64,000 nt of DNA from Durusdinium trenchii (Eukaryota; Sar; Dinophyceae; Suessiales; Symbiodiniaceae): positions 731,728 through 795,727 of the forward strand of contig CAXAMN010021001.1 in assembly GCA_963970005.1 (NCBI GenBank). The letters run 5' to 3'. The notes below the pieces were generated by a model. It saw only the letters and a program-made list of their open reading frames with translations, searched no databases and was not told the origin of the DNA. A program made the translations under genes and the position numbers. Below, piece by piece: positions 54,766 to 64,000 of the stretch. Position 1 is the first letter of the stretch. Each line of letters begins with the position of its first letter.

Positions 54766-55438
54766 GTAGCGCTGAGACAGGTCCTTTCATGTCCGGTTTG
54801 GGCTCCAGTCGTACCTTTATTTCGAAGGTGGAACTGGGGTGGGTGCCAGGAGGGCTTCTGAGGATATGGTTGGAGCCCTATAGGGTTTTTGTTTTGGGAG
54901 TCAAACTGCAAAGACGCTGAGCCCTGACCAGGCACCGTGCGTACATGGAACATGGAGTCGAGTGGGACTGCCAGATTGATCCGATGGCCGATTTCGATCC
55001 GGAACTTCGACAGGCCTGAAGCCCGACTGCCAGACCTCCAGCCAAAATTTTAAATTGCCTGTACCCTAGACAATGTGACATGACCCCATTAACAAAAAGA
55101 AACATTGGTACTGTACTTGTCCTGACTTGTACTATAGTACCCTTTTCCGAGGTACGAACGGGTCAGGTGAATGAACATTGAAGTTGGGGCGAATCAGAAA
55201 CACCCTCCACCCAAATCAAGTTCGAAGTGCTGGGAACACGGGTCACGAGGTTCCTGTGTCACTCTAAAGAAACTATGCACGGATCCTGCTCCTCACCAGG
55301 CGAAGGCAAAACCGCTTTGGGACTGCAAAGAGGTCACTGGGAAGCTTCTGGTGTGCCATTCTCAATGAACTATGCACCCTGATAACGTTTGATAGCTACC
55401 TCTCGGTTGGGACAAACCCGAATCATGTCATTTCTCAG
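54766..55438 (+). other. Intron of the membrane protein gene
   Basis: GT-AG intron. It holds a half copy of the CCCTAGGG element (54841-54886, GGTTGGAGCCCTATAGGG). Confidence 0.5.
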
Positions 55439-55560
55439 TGTTCGCCGCAGAAGCCGGGACGAAGTTTAGGAACCTCGGCCGTGTTCAGTGTGTGACGCGT
55501 CCTGAGGATCTTGTTGAGTTTCTGTTTGCCACGCTTGAGAAAAGACCTGCTGAAGCTCAA
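55439..55560 (+). CDS. Membrane protein exon 2
   Basis: After acceptor TTTCTCAG it encodes VFAAEAGTKFRNLGRVQCVT and RPEDLVEFLFATLEKRPAEA. The GxKFRxLGR segment and the following helix recall PEX11 peroxisome-division proteins (S.RKLFRLGR). That is a weak similarity. The 3' edge is approximate. Confidence 0.55.
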
Positions 55561-55616
55561 AGCCTGGGTTCTTCGCCACGTCAGAGTTCCTGGGCGGTTA
55601 GAACGCCGAGTACTAC

Positions 55617-55716
55617 CCCTATAGGGCTCCTAGCCCACCTCCTGAGGTTCGATGGTTGGGGTGGATGCCAGGGGGGTCTAACCACCGAGCCTGAGGAGAT
55701 GGTTGGAGCCCTAGGG
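55617..55716. mobile_element. MITE-like element with 7-bp target duplication
   Basis: 100 bp, starting CCCTATAGGGCTCCTAGCCC and ending GGTTGGAGCCCTAGGG. It is flanked on both sides by GTACTAC (55610-55616 and 55717-55723). It is the best-preserved member of the CCCTAGGG family in the window. Confidence 0.88.
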
Positions 55717-56051
55717 GTACTACGTACGGTTCTTGGAACGCGTGTTTTTGGGAGGGCGGAGGATTTTTGGTGCAGAGGATGCCGGTGTGGATTGGGCTGG
55801 GGGTGTGCGGTGTTCTTCCAGAACGAAGACGAGCCGGGATGCATGTTGGTTTCGGGCCATAGAAGGTGGTAAACTGTAAACCTTCCTTCCTTGGGATAAA
55901 AGAACCCTTCCATTTTGTGATATACATGTTAAATAATAATTGTTGATTGTTCTTGTTTTTAACGTTTTCGGTCCAGTTCCCGCTACTTGCCGGAGAAAAA
56001 CATGTGGAGCTTCCCCGCCAAATGCCCACTGGCATGCATGACTGTGACTTA

Positions 56052-56157
56052 CAGTGGTTTCAGAATAGATGGCTTTGGCACCCGAAGATGTTTAGACAGA
56101 TGGGGATCCATATAAACCACCAACCTTGGGGATTGTGCCATCTATTCTGAAATCACT
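56052..56157 (+). mobile_element. MITE-like element, AGTGGTTTCAG family
   Basis: Begins CAGTGGTTTCAGAATAGATGG and ends with its inverted form (CCATCTATTCTGAAATCACT). It is flanked by TTA on both sides. The interior block TAGACAGATGGGGATCCATA is shared with the copies at 33604 and, reversed, 31476. Confidence 0.85.
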
Positions 56158-56353
56158 TTATAGTTTTATGTCCAAATGCAGTGGCTAGCCGGATATCCAC
56201 GAACACTTGGTGATGTAAGAACGGCAGCAAACCCCCTCCCCTCTGCCTGCACATCTATCCATCCAACCTTCGCACGATTCTTCTTTCAACCAAATCCCGT
56301 GTTGCGAAAACTGGACACCCCAAAAAACCATCCAGGGTGGCAGGCTCTGGCAG

Positions 56354-56516
56354 GATCTCCGCCTCGAAGGCTTTGGAAGTGTTCTTCTATCTCCTCTCGA
56401 TCGCCTCCAACGCCTTGAGCCTGGCGCCGCTCGCGGGGCGTCCCTTGGGCCGCCTCGCCGGTGTCCTCTTCGGCGTCGGCGGCGCGCTGGGCGAGTTCGG
56501 CGACGAGGCGGGAGCG
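56354..56516 (+). CDS. Membrane protein exon 3
   Basis: Acceptor TCTGGCAG, donor GAGCG|GTGCCG, leaving phase 0. Encodes ISASKALEVFFYLLSIASNA, LSLAPLAGRPLGRLAGVLFG and EFGDEAGA. Two hydrophobic stretches with Gly-rich turns. The GC content is far above the flanking introns. The position after the GTKFRNLGR exon fits a PEX11-like order. Confidence 0.55.
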
Positions 56517-57098
56517 GTGCCGGGGTACGGGAGTGGGTGTGAAAGGTCATAGAGAGATGAGAGATGGGGATTTGATGGGGATGAGATGGGGATGTGGTCA
56601 AGGTGACACATTTCGCTGGTGATTGAATACAATTGATGGTGGATACACCAGGATATAGGGAGGATTTGTTTCTGGGAGATGGGGGTTGGGTCTTGTCCTT
56701 GATGCAGGATCAAAGCCAGGGTGGCAAGCTTCAATTGATGGGGCCACCAACGCTCAGGGTTCCTGCATTGCCTAATCCACTGTGTATAGGTTTCTGGGGA
56801 CACGTTGGGTTCATTCAAGCCGCCACTATTATATAATAGAAACATATAGAAACTCAAGCAGCTTCAAGCTTAAACTAGTTGGTTGTATTGCTTGAGGACA
56901 TCATGTGTATTGTTGGGCTTTATATTGGTACATATTGGTACAAGATGGTACAAGAGCCTATTTTAAAGTACAAACACTATCCAACACTCACTTTTCTGGG
57001 AGGGAACCCGTAGACCACGCGCGATTCGACTTCCGAACACTCCGCAGACCACGTGGCAGACGAGGGCTGGACGCCTCGCTTTGAGCGCTTCATTTCAG

Positions 57099-57190
57099 GG
57101 TTTGCTGTGGGCCTCTGTGGCCCTCAGCCACGAGGAGCGGATCGGAGTCGATGCGCCCGGCACCGAGGAGGCCCCCCCGGCTCACGTGAC
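57099..57190 (+). CDS. Membrane protein exon 4
   Basis: Acceptor CATTTCAG, phase 0 start, matching exon 3. Encodes GLLWASVALSHEERIGVDAP and GTEEAPPAHV. The 3' edge is not fixed (57180-57200). Confidence 0.5.
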
Positions 57191-57885
57191 GCACGGCCGG
57201 GCTTCGGTTCTTTTCATGAAGAGGAGGGTGATGGAAGTGGGAGCTTGGTGCTGCTTGGTGCTGGTGTCCTTGTGTTCTTGGTTTACCTTACGACAAGAAC
57301 TCTGCAAAGCCTCCTGCATGAGCTGTGGAGGATCTTTGGGTTCATAGGGGGATATACTGGGTATGGTATCATATAGTATTGTATCATTCATGTCCAACCA
57401 TGCCACAGATGGGGGGTCTAAAACTCGTCAAATCATGTATTACAGTTGTTCAGTTGTTCAAGGTCTTCTGGTCCACCATGGAGGCCGCAACTCGTCGAAT
57501 CATGGAGTGGCCACCATATAATAGGGCCGACAGAGTCTTGGCCGATGTTGGCCGGTAGAGGCTCCCCACATGGTTGGCACGCAGTGGTGCAACCACCCCA
57601 CATGCTGGATGTCCCACCGTGGTGCAGTTCATGTTTGAGATGGTTCCACTGGTGTTCAACTGGTATATGATCCTCATTCGGCAACAGTGGTTGTTTTCCC
57701 ATGAGGGATAAGCTCTTGGAGGTTTGGATGGACATTTTGGGATGAGAAGTACAGTACATCCAGAGGATAGTTCTGGTATGTTCCTGGTGCTTCTGGACCC
57801 TTTGGCATCAAAGAATTTGTGCCCCAAAATGGCAGGCCTCATGCGATCCTTGGTCGATTCCGCATCTCTTTGTGCTTTGCCGCAG
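57191..57885 (+). other. Intron of the membrane protein gene
   Basis: Repeat of GTTGTTCAGTTGTTCA near 57445. No gene seen. Confidence 0.4.
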
Positions 57886-58065
57886 GACCCCATGGCCGGG
57901 CTTTGTGCCATGCTTGGGCTCCTGGCCGTCCTCTCCTCCCTCCTCGCGCATGTGACGGACGACGAGAGCGAGGGAGACGAGCTTCGGCGTTGGGTGACGT
58001 GTCTCGCCGTGGCCTCGATCCTGGTGCTGGTGATCTCTCAGGCGAGGAAAGGGGGGCGCCAGAAG
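57886..58065 (+). CDS. Membrane protein exon 5, two helices
   Basis: Acceptor GCCGCAG, phase 0. Encodes DPMAGLCAMLGLLAVLSSLL, AHVTDDESEGDELRRW and VTCLAVASILVLVISQARKG. The GLLGxxSS-like helix near the C-terminus followed by W is seen in PEX11 proteins (family memory), the main reason for that suggestion. The stop codon is not identified. Confidence 0.55.
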
Positions 58066-60650
58066 GTGGTGCATTGCGCCGCACAGTTTTTTGGTTTGGC
58101 GCGAAGCTGCTTGAGAAAGAAAGAGGGAGAGAGAGAGAGAGAGCAGCATGGATGCCACTCTGTCTTGACGGCTTTTGGGGTGGCTTTTTGGTGAGCGTCT
58201 TTGGTTAAATCAGTCAGAAGCCCTCTGTGTCGCCCGGCGGTCTTGGAGACGTCTTCCGACATCAGAATAAGACCGAGGTCGCGGTGTGGCGTCGGAAGAT
58301 TTGCCTTTGGATTTGACCTTGTTTCTTCACCTAGGACCTAGGTAAACTCTTTGATAGGGGGCCGTACTGGGTGGATCAAATCCATGGCATTTGACCCACT
58401 TGATCCGGGTGCCAGCCTCTGAGCTACCTAACAACAACGTTTGTGCCTCAAAACAATCCACCCAAGTAAGAAGTTTATTTATGGTTGTTTCTTTTCGGGG
58501 GCCTCGGGGGGGCAAAATTTGAGATGATTTGATCCAGTAGTCATGTTTTGCAATTCCTGGCTTTTATCCAACCATGGGCCTCTTATCAAGTGGATGTTCT
58601 TTCCTGTGCTTTTGTTTTCCTGGGCTTATCAAGTGTCCCTAACCTGTTTGCCACCCACAGGGTGCTAAGAAGGCGAAGGGCCAAAACAAGCATCACCAGC
58701 ACCACTGGGACAAAACAACGCCCACCTTGAAAGTGCCAAAAAAGAGGTGTTTGGCACTTTCCTTGTTTCCCTATCTGACATGTGCGAACACACTGATCAA
58801 CCCGGCAAGTTGGGCCTGGGATGGGAACTCATGTTTGGCCATTAGGACGTCAGGCCTTTCAATATTATCAATGTTCATTGTTTATTTTTGTGTTTGTCTG
58901 AATTTGAACCTCAGCCCCTCAAATTGATCCACGCGATCTGGCTGAGAAAGGGTCAATCCCCCTGAAAAAGATCCTGTACAGACCCTAGGTCCGGGTATCT
59001 CGCAGAAGTTGTGAAGGTCTTTAAGCCAATGAATAGAAGGGTTGAGGAATTGGCAAACCGGTGCAAACGCATTCGTGAGAGCCGGTCGGTATGCATCCCA
59101 CTCACTTCATGTATGCATATGTATGCATGTACAATTCCCAACGATTCAGCGATGTCCATGCGACGAATATAGTCAGTTGGGGTGGTTGCATAGTGGTTAA
59201 TGTAGGCATTCAATCTATATATTCCAATCCCATGCAGTGTGCTTGGGTACCGATACTGACTTGGACCCTTGAAAGAAAAAAGACCTCAGTTCAGGTCTCA
59301 GATGCCAGTCGCATGGTTCCGTGTTTGCTGGTTCTAGTTACTCTACCAACAGAGGTTGAAGGACCCTATACCTGGACCTTCAAAGGGGTGTTTAATGGAG
59401 ACCTAAGTAGTGGGCTGGGGCTTCCATTGGTGACCCCGACATGAAGGTGCTGGTAGACTATCCCGGTGGTCAGATGTCCGACCCGTGATGCCGTGCCTTT
59501 GCGGATGGACCGACTGTGACGACCAGGCGACGTTGAGAAGCGTTTGGTATATGGCGCTCGGTGGGATCCTGATCTGAAGTCGTGCGGCTTCTGAATCTGT
59601 TATCGGTCGGATCTATCGGAGACGAGTTTGAACCCCCCCAAAAAGTGAGAGAGGAACTGCCAATCATGCGAATCATAACTTAAAGTGGTTTGTATGTTGC
59701 AAAGTACGTTCCAGGCACTTCTCGGGCTTAATATAGAAACATGAGCTGGCTAGCCGTTTTATTGTACAGTCCATTCTACTCTTTCTCTGGCTCTCTCTAT
59801 GTATATATTAACTACATATATATATATAGCATAGCAAATACTTCTTGTGCAGGAACGTGCAAGAGTTTACAATCTTATACGCTTGCCGCTTGCGGCTTTG
59901 CGTGGGCCGTGCGTTGTACTCTATTGCTCACAAGCATTAAGCATGGATTCCCATTTGCCCTTTGGGGGCGGGATCCTTTTGAGCCACACAAACAATATCT
60001 CTGATATGTTTCAGTATATAGTTAATCATGCTCCTCCAAGAGGAACATGTTCACAAGAAAAACATGATCTCAAGTGCTGTTGGCTTGTGGTGTTTGTGGA
60101 TTCTCCATCCAATCAGCTCAATTGGCAAGTTCCTTAGCACATGGTGTAAGCCCCTTGAGCACCGGGATGGAAAACTATCTTCATCAAAGAGGTATCCTTT
60201 CCTTTGTTTTGGCGGGGAGTACCTGAGTACCTACTCAGTCTCTTGTTCTCCGGTTGACTCCATCGTCCCGTTTACTCCATTGGCTGGGTAAGAAACCATA
60301 GACCCTATAGACGACATATAAAGTGTTCAGATACGCATAATTATCACAAAAAGAGGCTAATGGGGTCTCTAAGTTATTCACCACCCCAGAAGCTGGGTCC
60401 TGGTAGTTCTTGAAGTGCTTGGTGATCTTTGGGAAGGGACCCACTTTGTATCCCTGCGAATTTCGTCCAGTTCCCTCCCAAGTCGACCAAGGTCTCACCA
60501 AGATCAGGATGTGGCCCACGGAATGTCCAAAATGTAGGGACTAACAGGTTGACTGTCGTGAGTTCTTCCAAAGCTTTCGCATGCTTTCGCTGTTCGAAAG
60601 GGTACCTTTCAGAGCCTGACCAGGATCTGTTGTGGACATCTCACCACACT
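58066..60650 (+). other. Repeat-rich region without recognised genes
   Basis: GA microsatellite at 58112-58142. The block GTTGGGGTGGTTG...GTAGGCAT...CCAATCCCATG (59176-59240) is related to one at 53610-53670. No supported exon. Confidence 0.35.
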
Positions 60651-60795
60651 GAGCGCCTTCTTCCTGCTGTCGCTGGGGCCCTCTGACCCCTGGAGATGAA
60701 CGTCTCGATCTAACGATACCGGTCATCCGCAAGGCTACACTGCTTGCGGAAGGTCGTGCGCTATCTGGTGACCTAGAAGACCTAGAACCATAGTT
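60651..60795 (+). CDS. Exon-like ORF, unknown
   Basis: The frame reads GPLTPGDERLDLTIPVIRKA and TLLAEGRALSGDLEDLEP. Hydrophilic and protein-like. The other frames are poorer. No start and no family. It could belong to the PEX11-like gene or to the next. Confidence 0.35.
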
Positions 60796-60917
60796 GACCC
60801 CACACATGGAAACAAACATCACCATATATCACCATAATATATGGATGTGGGGTACTAGGCACCAGGAAGTCTTACATCCATGGTTGACCTCCCTGTCGTT
60901 CGCATCCCATGGTTCAC

Positions 60918-60939
60918 GACCGGTTCGGGTGAACCGGTC
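60918..60939. repeat. Perfect 9-bp hairpin
   Basis: GACCGGTTC and GAACCGGTC with a 4-nt loop. Confidence 0.7.
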
Positions 60940-61358
60940 ACGAACCGGGTCCAGTCGCACCTTCCGAGAAGGTGGCAATGGATCGTTAAGGGCATATGAC
61001 TCATATGCCATATTTTGCGATGGTCAATGTGCAGGACAGGGGTAGTTATATAATTACTCGATGTCCATAGACATTTGGCATCCACAACTCTGAGTTGTTC
61101 TTCTTAAACATCGTTTTGATTTGGGATTTAGACTTACCCACGTGCCAAAAGCTGACAGAATGGCCACCGCTAGGGCGAGTCTTTGGGAGAAGTCCTTTAT
61201 CTTAACGAGTGTTTGACCACTGCGACATCTGCCGAGCTGTTCTTCTTTGGAGATTCCTCCAGAAATGCTTCTCCAGGAAAGTAGAATTGTTTGTTTGCCT
61301 GTTGGTTGCCCCCAAACCTGGTTTTTTGACCACACACTTAATTGCATATATATGTTTT

Positions 61359-61499
61359 AGGTCCAGGGAAATCAACGGAATCAATGGAAGAAACGACCAA
61401 TTCTTACCAACAGAATCGCTGTTAAAAAGCACGAATGGAATGCAGAAAAGTTCTAGTGCAGTGTTGGCAGCTAGTGAAAGCCAAGCGGAAGGGAGTTGA
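61359..61499 (+). CDS. Possible terminal exon, Ser-rich tail
   Basis: After acceptor TGTTTTAG the frame reads SREINGINGRNDQFLPTESL, LKSTNGMQKSSSAVLAASES and ends QAEGS before TGA 61497-61499. It looks like a disordered C-terminus. The gene it ends is unknown. Confidence 0.4.
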   Translation, partial: RSREINGINGRNDQFLPTESLLKSTNGMQKSSSAVLAASESQAEGS

Positions 61500-61663
61500 T
61501 CGGTGTTTTTTGTTACATGTTTTGGTTTGGTTCTATACATGATGAACACCATCTATAACCACAAACAAAGGGGTAAACAATCATTATTTTCCTGGATTAT
61601 GAATCTGCAGGACAATGCGACAATGGCAACGTAAGCAATTACAAGCAGTTATATCTATAATAT

Positions 61664-61906
61664 ACCCTACGCACTCAAACCGTATAAATTTGTAGGGTCG
61701 ATGGAAAAAACCTAGGGTTTGTAAAGGAAACCCCAGGTTTTCCAAACCAGTACTAAAATACCGGTTATGGGTTTAGTACGGGTAGAAAAACACGATCCGA
61801 GGTTCTAAGAACAAACTTTAAGTATGTTTGATTTCACCAAGGTTCCCGAGGTTCCGATTGAGAAATTGAGACCCTACAAATTTATATATAGGGTTTGGGT
61901 GCGTTG
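61664..61906. mobile_element. 243-bp element with 36-bp imperfect TIRs
   Basis: The left end is ACCCTACGCACTCAAACC...AAATTTGTAGGGTC. The right end (61870-61906) is its inverted form with a few changes and a 2-nt insertion. The interior shows no gene. It looks like a third type of non-autonomous element. Confidence 0.7.
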
Positions 61907-62229
61907 GTTTGTATGTCTTTTTAAGCTAGCTGGTATGACTCCTGGTCGCGCAGTGTGGAGTGCTGGTGAACTGCTGGGTGACTGTGGTCACACGTGGCCT
62001 CCGGAAGGGAAGGAAGCTCCAGGGTCCGGCTCTTCGGAGATGGGCCCATTTTCATGGTGATAGGGGGTGATAGGGTGTACCCTTAAGAAGTGAAGATTGG
62101 TGAAGTTGAGCACCAAAAGTATCAGTATCAAACAATCGATATTTGTAACCCCGGACATATTTTTGTAGAATAGAAGTTCATTCAGAACGGACAGACACCT
62201 AGTTTCTTTGCCTGCAACCCACAAGATGT

Positions 62230-62403
62230 CAAAAGAAAAGAGAAAGAAAGAGCCGAGATGGTCAGGACATGCTTCGGCAAATGATGATTGTGGGCACCAT
62301 CATTGCCTGCATCTTGGTGGGTTTGATCTTCGGGGTGCCGAGCCTCACTAACTCAGCCACTTGTTCCTTGGCTCAGCGTGGGAACTGCATTGGCTCAGCG
62401 GAT
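62230..62403 (+). CDS. Possible exon with one membrane helix
   Basis: The frame reads CQKKRERKSRDGQDMLRQMM, then IVGTIIACILVGLIFGVPSL. A basic cluster is followed by a clean single transmembrane helix. The frame ends at TGA 62403-62405. An A/G-rich intron could mimic the basic part, but the helix is convincing. Family unknown. Confidence 0.4.
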
Positions 62404-63549
62404 TGACGGAGTACTGCCCTGACGTAGAGATCAAGTGTGCTGCAGCTTTCGAACCAAACCTGGCTGGTTCTTTTGTCCTTGAACTTCCGCTGGCCAGGCT
62501 TGCGCCCAGAGCCTGGCATGTGTGGAAGACTGGTTTTCAAGAATGCCTGAGGAACAAAAAAACACAAACACTCAGCCAGACTCTTCCAACTGGCTCTTTG
62601 AGTTATAGAGCTTATGCTAGCATTCCTCCAAAACTCATTGGGGTTGGGGGTGTTTCATGTGTTTCTACCTTCCAACGTCTTCCAACACCCACTTTGGGAC
62701 CCCCAAAATTCGCGGGATCGCCTCTGTGGTCGACGCCGGAGGGACCCCCAAAGCCTTACTGATGGAGGTGTCGAAGGATTCTTAGGGCTGCTTTTCAGGT
62801 CTAAGTCTTGAGAGTGAGAGTGAGTGTGAGTCTAAGTGAACGTGAGTAAGAGTGAAGGTGGGTGTCAGTGAGTGTGGGTGAGAGATGATCCCCCACGTTT
62901 CAGTCATGGTGCTTCAACTGTTTGCTGGCTTGTTAATTGGCTGGTGCTGCTGGATGCTTTCCGGGAAGCGACACTCATTCCCTACGACTCGCACCAATCT
63001 GCTTATTTGGGGTTCGAGTTCGGTCACTTGATGCAACCAATCTGCTGGATCCTATTCCGGTGGTGAATGACTTGATGTGTTTCTTTCTCCCTAGGGATCC
63101 AGTCGTACCGAACCTCAGGTTCGGTATGACTGGACCCTCCAAGTCCCTACATTAGAGTGTCTCATTAGAGGTCTTCTTTTCCTGTTTCAAAGTCGGCTTT
63201 CTGAGTCCGGACATATCTCGATGACCCACCCCACACGGGCCCACGTGTGGGTCACCCGAGGCTCTCTTCTTCTCTGGTTTTGGGCCAAGTGCTTGGAAGC
63301 TCCCTGGGGCAATTGGCTTTTCAAGGCCGGGACGTCCCATGGGGGACGTCCGCGTGGATGACTCCAAGACACCGATAATTTGTTGTGAGTATAGTGAGAA
63401 ATTAAAGACCTCAACTTGTGTTTTGTCTCGACATCGCTACAAGTTGTAGTCCGTGTTGTGAGTTTTTACGTGTTTTTTGTGGTTGTTTGGAACTGTCAGG
63501 GCAACACCTTGTGTTCAGCATGTCATGTGTGGTCCGGTTCATGTGTTCG
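62404..63549. other. Region with simple repeats and a hairpin
   Basis: GTGAGT/GAGAGT repeat at 62808-62886. Near-perfect hairpin at 63094-63137. No supported gene. Confidence 0.4.
63094..63137. repeat. 44-bp hairpin with 20-bp arms
   Basis: GGATCCAGTCGTACCGAACC pairs with GGTTCGGTATGACTGGACCC, with two non-Watson-Crick positions and a 3-nt tip. Confidence 0.85.
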
Positions 63550-63954
63550 TCACGTAGTTAACCTCCCTGTGTAGCCCTCCTTCAGGTCTTCATCAGTGTA
63601 GCCCTCCTTCAAATCATCCGCCAGCATCCCAACTTGCTGCTTGAGAGCCTTGGCACGCCTTGGGAGCTCCCCTTGAGGAGCAGTCGTGAGCTCAGTCGTG
63701 AGGATCCAGAGAGCTGCCCAAGTGAACACAGACTGGAACACACCTTGTTTTTGTTCTGTGAAAGCTGGAAAAGGCCAGGGGAATCCCTGGATATCTCGTT
63801 TTGAGTCTCGCAGCACCAGTTCCCTAAATCCCACAAGGTCCGGGACCATCCACACCATCCCACCATCCCGAATCGGAACTAGCCGAACTCGCCGCAGTTC
63901 GACCATTCTTAGGAAGTACGTACTGGCCTCAGTGGCTCCGAAAATACCATTTTC
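63550..63954 (-). CDS. Terminal exon of a - strand gene, unknown
   Basis: On the minus strand an acceptor CCTAG|GAA opens a frame ENGIFGATEASTYFLRMVEL. It continues DGGMVWMVPDLVGFRELVLR, PAFTEQKQGVFQSVFTWAAL and LKQQVGMLADDLKEGYTDED, with a stop near 63550. The DLKEGYT segment is duplicated by a tandem copy of TGTAGCCCTCCTTCA (63571 and 63598, + strand). It is the only strong - strand gene in the window. Part of the gene lies beyond the right edge. No family recognised. Confidence 0.5.
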   Translation of the reverse strand, partial: ENGIFGATEASTYFLRMVELRRVRLVPIRDGGMVWMVPDLVGFRELVLRDSKRDIQGFPWPFPAFTEQKQGVFQSVFTWAALWILTTELTTAPQGELPRRAKALKQQVGMLADDLKEGYTDEDLKEGYTGRLTT

Positions 63955-64000
63955 CTAGGTCTTCCAGGGTGTGCACAATTTTCGACCTTAGGAAAAGAAG

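Noticed and set aside
62808..62886. Cluster of GTGAGT splice donors
   Set aside because: It is a simple GTGAGT/GAGAGT repeat without acceptors or exons around it.

Overview
The window looks like nuclear DNA of a dinoflagellate, most likely a Symbiodiniaceae or other Suessiales relative. The reasons are: short exons scattered in repeat-rich introns; introns that start with GC or GA as well as GT and often end AG|G; proteins that match my memory of very large dinoflagellate-specific orphan families; and almost all convincing exons on one strand. No database search was possible. Exon edges are read by eye from splice signals and reading phase.

Layout. 1-4150 is AT-rich to CpG-poor DNA with a 41-bp hairpin satellite and a decayed orphan-type gene. 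4175-6254 is a 5'-truncated retroelement (reverse transcriptase plus RNase H) ending in two identical 164-bp direct repeats, a layout like PAT-type DIRS elements. 7512-18950 holds the last transmembrane segment and C-terminal EF/pre-IQ/IQ-like exons of a voltage-gated cation channel on +, whose front part must lie to the left. About 25014-33059 (perhaps 22-36 kb) holds exons of a microbial (type-1) rhodopsin. Helix B and helix C are clear, and a Schiff-base lysine helix G exon is a good candidate. 27326-27434 is a tRNA-like unit with both Pol III boxes.

40.5-52.45 kb is the richest part: about 25 + strand exons of one or two huge orphan genes. One part has a Rossmann methyltransferase-like core (FLEIFSG ... 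CSSF ... LEQPGSS). Another has basic K/A tracts with an AT-hook-like RGRGRPK. The C-terminal module carries HGDKGR, GVKGD, CPEC and FHIIKHGVGRE motifs. Related triplet-repeat and poly-C modules flank this block on both sides. 54.6-58.1 kb is a + strand membrane protein gene with weak PEX11-like character. A likely - strand terminal exon lies at the right edge.

Introns and spacers carry many small non-autonomous inverted-repeat elements (at least three families), perfect foldbacks and simple repeats. The channel and the rhodopsin are both membrane proteins for ion transport or light signalling, but nothing here shows that they act together.
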